Part shown: positions 35,592-47,700 of the stretch, piece after piece | How the letters are laid out: each line of letters begins with the position of its first letter | How positions within the stretch are numbered: position 1 is the first letter of the stretch | Source of the DNA: Polyporus tsugae | Lineage: Eukaryota > Basidiomycota > Agaricomycetes > Polyporales > Polyporaceae | Direction of reading: 5' to 3' | Length of the DNA stretch: 64,000 bases | Assembly: GCA_024305745.1 (NCBI GenBank) | Contig: JAHRBS010000004.1 | Span: forward strand, 2,108,001-2,172,000 | The notes under the pieces: generated by a model | Databases searched by the model: none | What the model was told of the DNA's origin: nothing | The model's input: the letters and a program-made list of their open reading frames with translations, nothing else | Made by a program: the position numbers and the translations under genes

Positions 35592-37755
35592 TCATGAGTT
35601 CAATCCCCAGCCTCCGTTGCCGTTAAGGAATCGGCTCTGGAGAATTTTGGAGAACGTTGGCCGCGCGTCGACATCGACCCGCAGGCAAGCCCGGACCAGC
35701 GCTGCCGCGTCGCCCAACGCTCCTCCACCGTCCAATTCTTCACCCTCTTTCTCCTTGTCTTCCATGCATCGCTCGTCTAGAGCAATGGAGGCACTAGCAA
35801 ACGGAGACTCGAGGCCGTCCTGGGCCTCTGCGGCAGTGGTGAAGGGACATTCGCCTACGAGCATAACGTAGGCAACAACGCCGAACGCCCAGACGTCTTG
35901 CTCCTTGCCGAAATATCGCTCACCGCGGAGGATCTCTGGACCCGCGTAATCGAGGCTACATTGTCTCGTGAATGAGAGAGATCCCGGACTGATTGAGGGC
36001 GATATGCACTCACGTGCCACTGAATGTGTCCCATCCTCCTTTCCTCACGAGCCCGGAACTCCCGAAGTCGATAAGAACGCACTTGCCTGCAGGTCCAAGC
36101 ACGACGTTCTCATCTTTGATGTCACGGTGTACTTCGCAAGACGTCTTAGCGTCATCCGATTACATCAAAAAGATTCACGCTTACCGATTCCTTTTGAATG
36201 CAAGAACGCGACGGCGTCCGCAATCTGCCCAAGGTAGGTTCGGATGAGATCTGGGGGTAGTCCGTTCGGGTAGCTTTCGACCAAGTCAAATAGGTCCGAG
36301 GGCGGCGAAGGTTCGTCGGGATTAGGCTCCGGCGTCGTCGACGGTAGGACAAGATAGTAGTAATGATTGTCTTCGAAGAAGTCAAGAAGAGGGCAAATAT
36401 TCGGGTGGCCGCTGACCACCTTACCCTCCACCCAGTCGTTTTCGACGGCCAGCTTGTTACGAAGCGCATCCCAGGGACGTAGTGGGGGCAAGACGTAGTG
36501 GGTGGTGGAAATGGCAGACATGACGTAGATCTCTATCGGAATCGTACCAAACTTTGGATGTCGCTTCCAGCAGTCAGCGAGAATGCGCGACTTGATGATC
36601 TGCTTTATGACTAGGGGTGGCTACAACACGTAGCGTCAATGACACGGATGTGAATTGACAGTATGCTCTGAATCTCACCCCTAGCGTCCCGTCATCCATC
36701 ATCTCCCTTGCGCGCTTCACTAGCCCGTACGCGCCACGGCCGATTTCTCGTTCGATTACGAACTCGGATATGCTCCGATCGCCTACTGACTTCGGTTGCT
36801 CGCCGGGAGTGGGAGGTCCTACACTGCTGGCCACGCTGAGAAAGCTGGCAGCGCTGCTCGTTCGCACGAGCTTTTGGGGACCGGCCGGAAGAGGAGAAGG
36901 TGGCTCTACAGGAGTTATGGAGACGCGCCCGGCTAGTAACGAGACGCGCTGCTGTGATGACCGGCGACGCATGCGGGGGAATTGAGTCGAGTGTGGGGAT
37001 GATGGAGTGTTGGACAGGGGGGTCCGAACGGCAGTGACCATAGGGGATGTGGGCCGAGGGGACGGCGGTCTAGAGGGGAAAGGACGAGGAGAGGATGGCC
37101 GGGACTGTACCGGAGAACGTGTCAAAGGACCAGAGACATAGTTGCCAGAACGTGGAGACGACAACGGGGGGAGGGGTGCGGGAGATGTTGCAGAGGTGGA
37201 TATCATGGGCACGCCGTTTGCTGCAGCAGACCTTGGGACTGCGGAACTGCTGAGCCACAGTGGCCGAGTTACAGTAGGGCACAGCAGCCCAGGACGATCC
37301 TTGGATGCGGTGACAGTGGCGTCCGGCGTAACCTCAACGGGCTTTTCGGGGTCGCTCTCGCTCTCGTCCCCGCGGTTGTGGTTGTTCCACACGCATCCAC
37401 GTCCGATAGAAGTGACCCCCCAGCTGTTACCCACACTTGCCGCGCGGTATAGCCGAGGGTTAGAAGAGGGTGGTGGCATCCAGTCGTCGTCATTGTCGAA
37501 GTTGAGATCGACAGTCGGAGCAGCCAGCATGATGCCTTGCAAGGGGGGGAGGGTTCTTGCACGGTCGGGATGTCGTGAGAGGGATGGGTTGGATGATGGT
37601 GGTGCAGAGCGTGAACGGACGGACGGTTTGTGAGACCGTCTCACTGAATCCTTGCACGTGCGCGATGGTTTGCCGCAGCGCGGCAGCTGGAGCCGGCTGG
37701 CTGCAGTCCACAGATACTCGCCATCCTCCGAACCCGAGTCGTATTCCGTATCCAT
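35592..37755 (-). CDS. serine/threonine protein kinase, PSK (PAS-kinase) type
   Basis: Predicted 664 residues; minus-strand exons 37755-36679, 36620-36185, 36131-36014 and 35955-35592. The first 320 residues are Ser/Pro/Arg-rich and disordered. The kinase domain fills the C-terminal half: glycine loop IGRGAYGLVKRA, VIK lysine, HPNICPLLDFFED, catalytic loop VHRDIKDEN, Mg-binding IDFGSSGLV, activation segment FSGTLDYAGPEILRG and DVWAFGVVAYVMLVGECPF. The stretch PPLVIKQIIKSRILADCW plus TIPIEIYVM is typical of fungal Psk1/Psk2 kinases, which control sugar flux and translation. No PAS domain is visible. The RPL32 gene lies in divergent orientation beyond it. Confidence 0.85.
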
Positions 37756-38025
37756 GGCGATGAGGCGGGAAAATGGCTGGCTGTCGGTCGGTGGCAGCTC
37801 CTACGGGTCCAGCTGGGACGGCTCCTCGCCAGGATCCGGGGCGACAGCCCTTCTTAAACTGCTGCTCTCTGCCACAGACGATAAGCCCACGGGCGCCAAC
37901 CGTGCGATCAATGCTCCGCAACCCCGCAACCCACGTGGAATAGACGCCCTCTTCCCAGGCAATTCTGGCCGTACCCTCAAACTCCAGTCCGCCCCCGTCA
38001 ACGCCGTCCTCAAGCCTCACGAATC

Positions 38026-38217
38026 GTAAGTTCGTCGTGCTGAACATGCGATGTGACAGCCTATCGTCCTGGGACTCTATCGATATGACTCTGGAGCTGG
38101 GTTTTCGGTCGGAAGGCGATGGATGCCAGGTCGACACTCTGGATGACCCTGGACCGTGGCTGCCTCATCTTGCTCCTCCTCAACCCCCTCCCCCGCTCAC
38201 ACCCGTTTGCCTTACAG
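38026..38217 (+). promoter_or_regulatory. probable 5' UTR intron of RPL32
   Basis: A donor gtaagt at 38026 and an acceptor ttacag at 38216-38217 would remove 192 bases and leave CCCACC directly before the RPL32 ATG. Leader introns are common in ribosomal protein genes. The region between the kinase start (37755) and RPL32 (38224) is the shared divergent promoter. Confidence 0.5.
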
Positions 38218-38223
38218 CCCACC

Positions 38224-38820
38224 ATGGTCAAGGTCCCGATCGTCAAGAAGCGCACCAAGCCCTTCAAGTAAGATGCCCATTTCATGTTTCGTCGATCATC
38301 GTTCATTCTCTCCTAGGCGACACCAGTCCGACCGTTACAAGAGCGTGAAGGAGGCATGGAGGAAGCCCAAAGGTATCGATAACCGTGTACGGCGTCGGTT
38401 CAAGGGCCAGCTGCCAATGCCCAAGGTGCGTAGTCCTCGATTGTCCGTCCTATGTCTTGTCCTTATCCTATCGTGCAGATCGGCTATGGCAGCAACAAGA
38501 AGGTAAGACCAACCTCGATTCTGTATTTCCTCGAGGGATGACTGACAACTCTTCAGACCCGTCACCTTCTTCCCAGCGGCCTGAAGAAGTTCTTGGTCAG
38601 CAACGTCCGGGAAGTTGACCTTCTCCTGATGCATAACAAAACCTTCGCGGCCGAGATCGCGCACAATGTGAGCAGCCGCAACCGAACAGTCATCCTCGAG
38701 AGGTACGTACTTTCGTGTGTACGTCGCCTGTGCGATGCTGAGGCATAGCACTATCACAGGGCAAAGGTCCTCGGTGTGAAGGTCACCAACCCGACTGCGC
38801 GTCTGCGGTCAGAGGAGTAA
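38224..38820 (+). CDS. RPL32: 60S ribosomal protein eL32
   Basis: Ribosomal large-subunit protein of 127 residues in five exons: 38224-38267, 38317-38425, 38479-38502, 38557-38702 and 38760-38820. It starts [20 protein letters not shown] and includes [38 protein letters not shown], and [20 protein letters not shown], all typical of eL32. Length matches the family. Exon 3 codes exactly eight residues. Confidence 0.97.
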
Positions 38821-39209
38821 AAGGTCGTCGTCGGTATCATTGCTGTCTCGCTCGCTGCATTCCATCATCCCCATGTATCCATTTGACTATGCCGAAGATA
38901 ATCGACATGCGATCATGTTCCAGGCTGCCACGATTGTTACTGTGTGTTGACGTGTGTTATCCGGGCACTCCCCCGCTGTAAATCCGCAAATTGGCAAAAT
39001 ATCGCTCGATATGCCGCGCGAAGACGACACGGTGTTGTACAGTACAGCACGTGTTATCAGACGGGTCGCTCGGAGTCTTCCAGTGAACACGATCTCTGAC
39101 CTCGCCATTTCAAGATTAGACGTAGTCCACTTTCTACCACCCACATCCTGCCCCGCATTCTCTTCAGCTTGTCCAGTTCTGTTTCCACACTACCATCCGC
39201 CGTACATCG

Positions 39210-40510
39210 ATGGCATCTAGGTATATCCCTCGAATCTCCGGCCTAGCACGGATCAGCTCATTTAGTCAGACAAGCGACACATGCAGACTCGTGGTATACT
39301 GGAAACCCTGTCAAACTGAACCAGGAGCTGTCGGGCTGGCTGCAAGACGTGAACGCCGCTGCGAAAGACGAATACAACCCCCCCGTACCAGGAACAAAGG
39401 CGATCATTGCGCCGTGAGATCGATCATGGTTCTGGTCTTCAGCTTAAACTGACTCCAGCTTTGTGCAGACACGCTGGCTACTCGTATTCGGGACGTGCAG
39501 CTGCTTGGGCATACAAGAGTATCGATACTACTGGAATGTAAGTTTCCGCAGTTACATAGTGATTATACTAACGCCTGCCGTGCTCATAGTAAGCGCGTCT
39601 TCGTCTTGGGGCCGTCTCACCATGTTTACCTCGACGGTTGCGCATTGACGAAATGCACCGAATATGGGACGCCGCTTGGATCATTGCCCATAGATGTCGA
39701 GAGTCCGTATCCACCCCTATACCCGTCTGACACACCGGGAACTCATCATATGCAGCCACGAGGGAACTCAAACAGACCGGTCGATTTACGGACATGTCGT
39801 CGCAAACGGACGAGGACGAACATAGCATTGAGATGCACCTGCCTTATGTCCGCAAGACGTTTGACGGGTAAGTCCACCGTACGCGACTAATCCAGCCGTC
39901 TAACCTGAGAGTCCTCAGCCTTGACATTAAGATCGTCCCGATACTTGTCGGTGCTATCGACTACGATCAAGAAGTATCGTTCGGCCGTTTACTAGCACCT
40001 TATTTGGCGCGCGAAGATACGATTTTCGTCGTGTCTAGCGACTTCTGTCACTGGTAAGGAGGATCCAGTTCTACCTATTCTATTTTCCTGGCGTTTTAAT
40101 GTTCGAGATCTAGGGGCACCCGCTTCCAGTATACGTTCTATTATCCCCACCCCCCGCCCAGCTCGGTCGCACCCATTCGTCTCTCAAAGTCCGAATCATC
40201 GCCGGCCTCGCTGAAGACCCATCCTGTTCATGCATCCATCTCGGCCTTGGATCACGAAGCGATGGAGCTCCTCACATTGCCTCCTTTCACCGCGTCTCAA
40301 GCCCACCATGCGTTCGCGCAATACTTGGCACGCACCAAGAATACCATCTGCGGTCGTCACCCCATCGGCGTGCTATTCGGTGCGCTGGCCGCCTTAGAGG
40401 AGGAGCGGAAGGCCCCAAAGCTCAAGTGGGTGCGTTACGAGCAGAGCAGCGCATGCGAGACGATCAAGGACTCGAGTGTTAGTTATGCTAGCGCGTTTGT
40501 TACGTTCTAA
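39210..40510 (+). CDS. MHO1: MEMO1 / Mho1 family protein
   Basis: Predicted 326 residues in seven exons: 39210-39220, 39270-39413, 39469-39537, 39590-39702, 39756-39867, 39919-40053 and 40114-40510. The first exon is only 11 bases (Met-Ala-Ser plus two bases). Conserved family stretches include [58 protein letters not shown] and [17 protein letters not shown], which carry the His, Asp/Glu and Cys residues lining the metal/active-site pocket. The family is related to class III extradiol dioxygenases; human MEMO1 binds copper or iron and affects redox and motility, and yeast Mho1 influences filamentous growth. Confidence 0.92.
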
Positions 40511-40630
40511 ACGAATGGAGGGAGTGTGATGGACACAAGTGCACCAATTGTAGACCCAACTTGAGAATGTACGATGACCCGGTGTATTACAATAAGGATG
40601 TTCATTGGATTCTACGCTCGGGAAATGAAT

Positions 40631-41813
40631 CTAGTTGAACTGTGCCCGAAGGTCGGGTGGGAGGAGTTGGAGTTGGAGTCCGACCGGATTGTCCTTCTCA
40701 TACTCGGTGCCGGGCTCTCCGCCATGGTTGACGACCTTGAAAACCAATCAGCATGCTGGAGCAAAACGATGACATGACAATACAGACGTACTTTGCCATT
40801 CTCGATTACTGCATCCTCGAAGCCCCAGTCTCTCGAAGCGCCATCCTTCAAGTGAGTGCCGTCCGCAAGCTTCGTGGCCTCCCAATTACCCACAGCGTTC
40901 GACGACGCATCCCTAGGCCTGAAGTCTGTGACGGAGCAGCAGCCGACTCTTAGGGGTAGCGCAGGGTTATTCACAAGAGCCCGGGTGAGGGCAATGCACG
41001 TCGCCGCGTGGCTGACGAGCAGGATGCGTTTGTGCGCCCCGTTGTACTTGTGCTCCACGGTGGGAATGAGCGCACGCAGCAGGGTACGGGCACGGTCGTG
41101 GACTTCGGCTATTTCCTCGCCCTTGCGGGAGGGGTACAATAACGTTTCCCATGCGTCATCGACATCGGAGACATGAGTGCGGAGATCGGCGGCAGGACCG
41201 GGACGTGGGTGGAGGCCAGTACCTGGGGCGACAGGAGAGTACCACTCGGAAAGCCCTTGAATGGTACGGTTAGATGCAGTCGGGAGCCAAGATGATTGGT
41301 TGCCTACCGTGATCGATGTAGAGCGGAAGTTTCAAAGCTTCCGCGGTGGGTCTTGCAGTTTGCAAGCAGCGATCTAGGAGTTCAGAAAACACATCCTCAG
41401 TCGGGACGTCGCCGCATCTCGTCAACAAATGTTGATCGCTTACGATAGGGTGAAGAAAATATCGCTGAAGGTCTCTCTTCCTCGGGTAACGAACAGAAAA
41501 AGTCAGCGAGCTCCTGCGCCTGGGACAATCCGAAGGGAGCGAGGGGAGGGTCCCGAGCAGTTCCTGCTCCCATGCACGATTAACATTCTGCGACTGGGAT
41601 CACATTCTCCAATCCACCACACCTGTAATGCTGACCCTGTTTTCACAAGAATCAGAGCTCCTTTGGAGTGGCTAGATAAATGGAGTATTTACCAGTCATC
41701 TGTGATCCAGTTGATACGGAATCCTGCCAGCATGCTCGTTAGACCGTTGCACGTAGAGCACGAAGTCTGTGGAACATACCATGTCTAGCGATGTAAATGC
41801 GGTCTATGGTCAT
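40631..41813 (-). CDS. histidine phosphatase superfamily protein, tau55 (Tfc7)-like
   Basis: Predicted 277 residues; minus-strand exons 41813-41780, 41723-41693, 41636-41623, 41563-41444, 41373-41308, 41255-40792 and 40735-40631. The phosphoglycerate-mutase-like core is clear: RIYIARHGFRINW (RHG box, here with the R-H-G at residues 10-12), RDPPLAPFGLSQAQELADFF, AIFSSPYHRCLQTARPT, HGLSEWYSPVAPGTGLHPRP, YPSRKGEE and ILLVSHAATCIALTRAL (second catalytic His), ending in HLKDGASRDWGFED. This arrangement matches the fungal group that includes the phosphatase half of TFIIIC subunit tau55. Exon 3 is 14 bases; it was chosen because it restores phase and SITGTARDPPL. Confidence 0.82.
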
Positions 41814-42519
41814 GTTTGAAAACGACAGATGTCTACTTGGATCGATGGGGCACTCTGCAGTAGATGCCAACCGATGGTAGTGATTAGCTATCTCAGCGTT
41901 CGAATTCATCCAGGTTGGGAAACAAAGACCGCAACCGCAATATACCGGCTGCTCGTTGCAGTAAGCGTAGGAAGACGAACCTTCCTATTAGTCGGGAATT
42001 CTTGGATTGCGACTAGTAGGGTAAGGGAAACCCCACTGCACGTGGACGCAGGCCAGCCACCACGTTTGTGGTTGTCGGCGCGTTGCAGCCCCTCAACGAT
42101 TGTCTCCGACATAAGGGACACCTGGGGTTATCTGCTCGAAATTTCGAAAGCACTGTCTGAACGCGGAGTGCATCTCGGTCTCGTACACCTCGTATACAAC
42201 ACGACTAAATATGGAGTCACAAAACATAATATACCGTGCATAGTCTTGGTTCATATGTCATGTCAGGGGATGGTGAGTGGAAGCGACGACTACTGAAAGT
42301 GGGGGCAAGAGTACAGGGTAGATGGAGCAGCGGGAGAGACGAGAGACAGATACGAGGTGGAACGGCGGATGCAGAACGTGCGGACAGATACCAAGACAGA
42401 CCAACTAACGAACACCAATCAAGTTTGAGAGGGATGATTCCAACTTTTTGTCGGTACCGCCCATCGAGGAGTCAACCGCCTTGCTTGACTCCGACTGAGA
42501 CAACATATTGGTTCGGTGT
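41814..42519. other. intergenic, no gene seen
   Basis: A 700-base gap separates two minus-strand genes. It holds the promoter of the phosphatase gene and the 3' flank of the Stm1-like gene. The open frame at 41829-42296 on the + strand has no recognisable motif and I do not call it. Confidence 0.5.
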
Positions 42520-43837
42520 TCAGGCGAGGGACGGGAACGCCGTCTCGTCGTCGACGTTCAGCGTCGTAGCAGCCGGACCGGTGGCCCCACGACCCCGCGG
42601 AGCACCGCGAGGACGACCGCGAGCGCCGCGCTCGCCGCCACGGTCGCCGCCACGGTCACCGCCACGGCCACGACCACCACGAGCAGGACGTTCGAAGCGA
42701 GCCTCGATCTCGATGAAGACTTTCTCTTCCTTCTTGGCCTTGGCCTTCGGGGCGGCAGTCTTGGACTAGAGAACCAGTCAAATCGGGACTACCCAGCGAG
42801 GTCCCATAATGCGCTTACCTTGCCGACGAAGTAGGCGGTCTCATCCTCGTCCTTCTTGGTAACGACGACGGCACCCTTGAAGGCAGAATCGTCGACCTTG
42901 CGACTCTCGAGCTTGGGCACAATGTCGAGGCTAGATTTCTTCTTGCGGTACTCATCGAGAGTAAGGGTGTTGTCTTCCTCCTCAGGCTCACGAGGCTTGC
43001 GGGCCTCAGCCTTCTCGCCAGCAGGAGCACCCTCGGTGGCAGCGGTGGCACCCTCAACGGGGGCAGCATCCCAGCCGGAAGTATCGTTGGGGGCGTCCCA
43101 TTCGGTCGTCTCAGCCGCGGCGTCGGTAGCCCCACCAGCCTCGGCCTTCAGCTCGGAGACGCCCTCATCGCCGCCCCAGCCTTGATGGACCTTCTTGTCG
43201 GAGTCGCTGAGGGGCCAGCCGCACCGTCAATAGAGGATTACATGGAGAGGCTGATCAAAGACGTACGTCTTGCCAGTCGCACTGTGGCGATCGAACTGGC
43301 GACCGCGGGCTCCCCGTCCGCGATCGCCGCGACCCCTGCCACGACCGCGGCCCCGGCCTTCACCCTCGGCTGTAGGAAGATGACGATAGACAGGTAGCAA
43401 AGCATCGAATAGCGATCCGAAGGCAAAGAAAAATCAAGATAAATGTCAGATCCAAGACGAGCAAGATTTGGATGTGTTCCTACCGCGCTTCCTGGGTTCA
43501 CCGGAGGCATCCTCAGTAGCCTCTGCGTTCTCTTTGTCGCGGGGGGCGGACTTGCCGCCGCGCTGGTAGTACCTACCGCCTCTTGAGGCGGGGCCACCGC
43601 GAGGTTTCTGAGTTCCGCGAGTAGGTACGGGAGCAGGCGCTGCCTGTTTGGTCGCCGCGGCAGACGCAGGGCTTGCCGGCCGTGAGGCATCGTCTGGAGA
43701 TGGAGAACAAGATCAGTAAGCGTTCGACCGCGATTTTCATGCTGATCATATAGGGTGGGGTCGCAGTATGCCTGAGGTGCCATGCGAAAGTACTCACCAT
43801 CGAGGAGGGCAAAGGGATTTCTGCTGGCCACCGACAT
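42520..43837 (-). CDS. Stm1/HABP4-SERBP1 family RNA-binding protein
   Basis: Predicted 328 residues; minus-strand exons 43837-43798, 43693-43484, 43369-43267, 43206-42819 and 42765-42520. It begins MSVASRNPFALLDG, the usual Stm1/SERBP1 N-terminus. Next come RGG-rich stretches (PRGGPASRGGRYYQRGG and an R-G repeat run), then RGRQFDRHSATGKTDSDKK and VHQGWGGDEG (the ribosome-binding segment), the acidic linker, LTLDEYRKKKSSLDIV, and a last RGG run before DDETAFPSLA. Members bind inactive 80S ribosomes and guard them in starvation. The protein is nearly all low-complexity; a ribosome-preservation role is inferred from the family. Confidence 0.9.
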
Positions 43838-44751
43838 CTTTAGTGACGGGGCCCTCTTTTGCAGTCGGTAGGGTAAAAGATCCCTGAACGGCGGCGGGTT
43901 ACTGTCGAGGAGATTGACGGCGGGGCGAGAGGGGTTCAGCAAGACATCTGGGCGGATCCCAGGACCCGGTGACCGCTGCCAGGGGTCCCGGTCAAGCCAC
44001 CCGCCGATCGCTGTACAGTTCTTCACACCCATATAAACCCCGACGCCCTCCCCTCCCTTCTTCCAAACGCATTTACCACAGGTGAGTTCCACGTCCCTCA
44101 CTCACTCCCCCCGTCGCTCTCCCCACTAACGCCTTCCCTTCTAGCCCTCAAAAGCATCTCGACGATGACCCGCTCGCCGGTACGCCGGACTTGAGTGGGT
44201 CGAGGACCTTGAGACCGTCACAATGGGCTGGAGAACAAGAAGACTTTGGTTGCGAACGATGGGACTTGGGTGCGGCGCGCTCGTGCTTTGTTGATAGGGC
44301 CTGTGTCTTAGCAGTTGGCTCTTCGTGGCCACTGCATGGGCTGCGTCGCAATGTCTCGTTGTACAGGCTTGTTTGCAATTGACTAAATTTATTTCTCCTT
44401 GAGTTTTGACGCTGTAATGCGTGTTTGTCATCCGTTCTCGGTGTGAGCCAGTCTGCCGTCCCGGCAGCATGTTGGTGGCAAGCATATGGATTGTCGGACT
44501 GAGAAGTACTTATTGGAAGCACGTTGACAAGCTGCGGCGCTGAGGATGGAGCGACGGAACGGGATGAACGGATGATTGACGGCGACCGGGGAAGTGATTG
44601 CGTTCGCGCGGAGATGGGCTTGTGACCCCTTGGGCTTAGACGTCGTGACTGAGAACATGAATGCCACTGCTTTACTCAGACCATCCCCTCACCTCCTTCT
44701 TCTCACTTTCCTCTGTCGTTGCCTGATCAGAGGCTCGCCATTGTTTGACGG
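43838..44751. promoter_or_regulatory. divergent intergenic region with TATA-like element and intron-like signals
   Basis: On the + strand a TATA-like atataaa lies at 44031-44037. It is followed by a pyrimidine-rich leader and a strong donor (gtgagt at 44082) and acceptor (ttctag ending at 44144). This resembles the 5' end of a highly expressed, spliced transcript. It could be a long leader of the Spp1-like gene at 44752 or a separate non-coding transcript. The first ATG after the acceptor opens only a nine-residue frame. Confidence 0.4.
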
Positions 44752-47700
44752 ATGGCTGGACGCCGACTCACGATTTCTTCCTTGCTCTGTGCCGACGACC
44801 AACCTCCGGACCGGTCCCAGCCCCCGGCCACACCTTCCCAGTTTGCTCCATACCCCCAAGTCCTCTCGGGTCCCGGTATCCCTCCGCCCACCGAGCTCAG
44901 GGAACTACAAGACCGAGGCTTCCTGGACTCGCATTGGGATGCATCTCGTAGTAGCTTGTTTACAGAATATAGCCAAGACAGCCACGATGCATTGCCACTC
45001 TCATTGCAACCGGTGTACCTTAGGAGGCATACCCCCTCACCCACACTTGATGACGCGGTGACGCATTCGAACAGACGGAGGGGAAACGCAGATGACGCAC
45101 TAGGTCATCCCGAGGCCCTAGCGAACAACTCCGGGACTCTCGTAAGTCGTGAGCACGACGCTGCATCGTACCCCCAACACTCCTCCCATCATCCACCACA
45201 AAGTGCACCGCGCCCGATCCCTTCGTCTCGTCGGAGCTCGGATCCTCACCGGGTCGACTATCGATTGTCTGAAGGTTCTTCATACTTTCCTCCTCCTACT
45301 TTGTCACGGAGCGCTCAGTCAGACTCTCTGGCTATTTCCCCATATTCTCCCGCACTCCATCATTCGCTGTCGCGTTCCCCTCTTCAGCTTTCTCCTCCTT
45401 TGTGCCACACGCAGGTAAATAGGCGTCCGTCACAGTCGCCTGTGCTGGGCTTGCGACCTGCTGTCGATTCCCCGACAAATACCTACCGGCCCCTGTCCCA
45501 GCCATCACCTTACGGCAACCTTCTACCATCATTCGTCGCCCCTGTACCCTATCATTCGCAAAGCCCTCCACCATCGTCTACCTCACCCAGCCGTGAACAC
45601 CTGCCAGCTCGTGGATCCCACTTTCCCTTGACGTCACTTTCTCAGTCCGACGTTACGTCTATGGCTCCCCGATCATCCTCTGCTGCGCTCAACAACCTGC
45701 TCAATGCAGAACGAACGAGGTCGCCTGTCGCTCCTGTGGGAGCACGTGGTAGTCCTGGAGGGTTGGGCGGACTGGAGGCACTGGTCCAGGCTGCGACGGA
45801 AGAGAGACGCAGAATCAGCGGTGAGCACCCTACTCCATTGGAGGCCAGAGAATCCGCACGGAGAGCATCCCTGAGCCCCGTGTTGAACCGTGCCCCACCA
45901 CCGCTCCCCCATCCACCCCAGTCGCCCGTATTGCAAAAGAGCCCGATGGTCTCCTCTCCTCGCGATACCCGCGTCAACTCGTTAGCAGTCATCTCTCTCG
46001 GCCACGACGGCGAACCACCAATGAGGAAGCGTAGACGGACGGGTAGCTTTGGTTCCAGTGCTTCACGCGTCCCTCCCGTCGTTTCACCACCCAAGGAACC
46101 TCCACCTAGTACTCCGACCCTCACCTCGCCCTCCACCCCTCTATGTGAACATGTTCACCAACAACCGCTTAGACCCACCACCCCAGTAACGTCCCAACCT
46201 CCACTACCTTCTACGAAGCCAAGGAGTATAGCCCAGCTTCTCTCGCCAGAACCGCCACCCAAGGGTCCATCTTTTGGAAAGCAGAGCGCGCCCAAAGCTC
46301 GATCTCCATCACCACCTATTCCACCACTTCAATTGAGGTCGCTTCTCGTGGACGATTCCCAGCCTCCCCGACAATCAATATTAGCGACGAAGCCATGGAC
46401 CAACGCGGTGGCTGAGGCTGTGGCTCCGGAGGAGTGGGTAGAGGAGGGCGAAGAGAAGGTGGACCAAGTGGCCAGTGTGGAGGAACAGGCGCAGACACAG
46501 GCCGTGGAGGCGGAGGTGGAGGCGGTTGAGCTGAAGGTGAAGGAGTCCCAAGTCGTGTCACCCACCGTAGTGGGGAAGGTGCTTCCGCCAGCCGAGGCAG
46601 ACCCTGAGGACGTACCGATGTCCTCCGCCCCGGCGATGCAGGAAGAGGCTGTGGTGCCTCTGGTCGAGGTCAAAGTAGAAGACTCTCCAGCAGCGGCAGG
46701 TGTCGCCAATTTACTGGGGCCTACCATGAATGGGGCTGAAGGGTCCACCCTCGCACCAACCACTGTCGAGGAATCAGAGCAGCTAGCAAGATCTCCTGTC
46801 ACGACGGTGGTAGAACAGCTGTCCTTATCATCCGAGGCTATGGCGGGAGCGGAGGATACGTTAGGGCTGACAACAGGGCCGACAGCGGTGTCCGAGGCAG
46901 CACATCAGTCTGACAGCGAGCCCGTTCAGGCAGCGCCGTTTGAACCTCAACACTCCAAACCCATGCCTCAAGATGATCCTCATGAATGGCTGTTGGAGCA
47001 CTACGCCTCGCCCGTTCATAGTTCCCGTCGTTCGTCTCCAGCACCTGAAGAACCACCCCAGACTCCCGACTTCTCGGACGCTCCTTCCCCCCCTCGAGAG
47101 TCCTCGGAAGAAGTCCCAAGGCGTACGTCGTCACCAGTTGCACAACCCCCGCCGGAGCCGAAGAAGCGTCCCAAGAAGAAAGCTCCGAGCCCATCCAGGT
47201 CACCGACGCCTACTGCTCTGTTGGAACAAGAGCTAGACGGCATCGTACCCGACCGCTTGACCGCCTCTGCACCCTCCCCTCGCTCAGATACGGATACAGA
47301 CTTCGGGTTGGAGCTCGATCTCGCTGCCAGCGTGATCCCCGATGCAGGTACAGACCCCGACATATCCATGGGCAACGACCTCGACGACGAGCTACTCAGC
47401 CTGGTCGATGACAAGCCTCACCATCACTCCCACTCCCACTCCCATCCTCATACGCACTTGCACTCGCATTCTCATTCTCATCGTGTAGCCACTGGCAAAG
47501 CGTCCCATCTTGCTCCAAGCGCTGTCAGTGTCGAGAAGCAGCCTCCACGTAAAGAGCTTGTGGACAAAAAGCCTGTGGCCCAATCCTCACCTCCCGTGCG
47601 TGCTTCGTCACCTACTCCCGCCCCCTCGGAACGCGTCGTTATGCCTCCACCTATCGCACCTCCTCAGGTTGCTAAGCAGGCGACGCCCCAAGTTCCTGCA

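Noticed and set aside
46329..46802. A serine/threonine-rich minus-strand frame in the Spp1-like gene
   Set aside because: It is the complement of an acidic, valine-rich coding stretch; Ser/Thr-rich content follows from codon complementarity.
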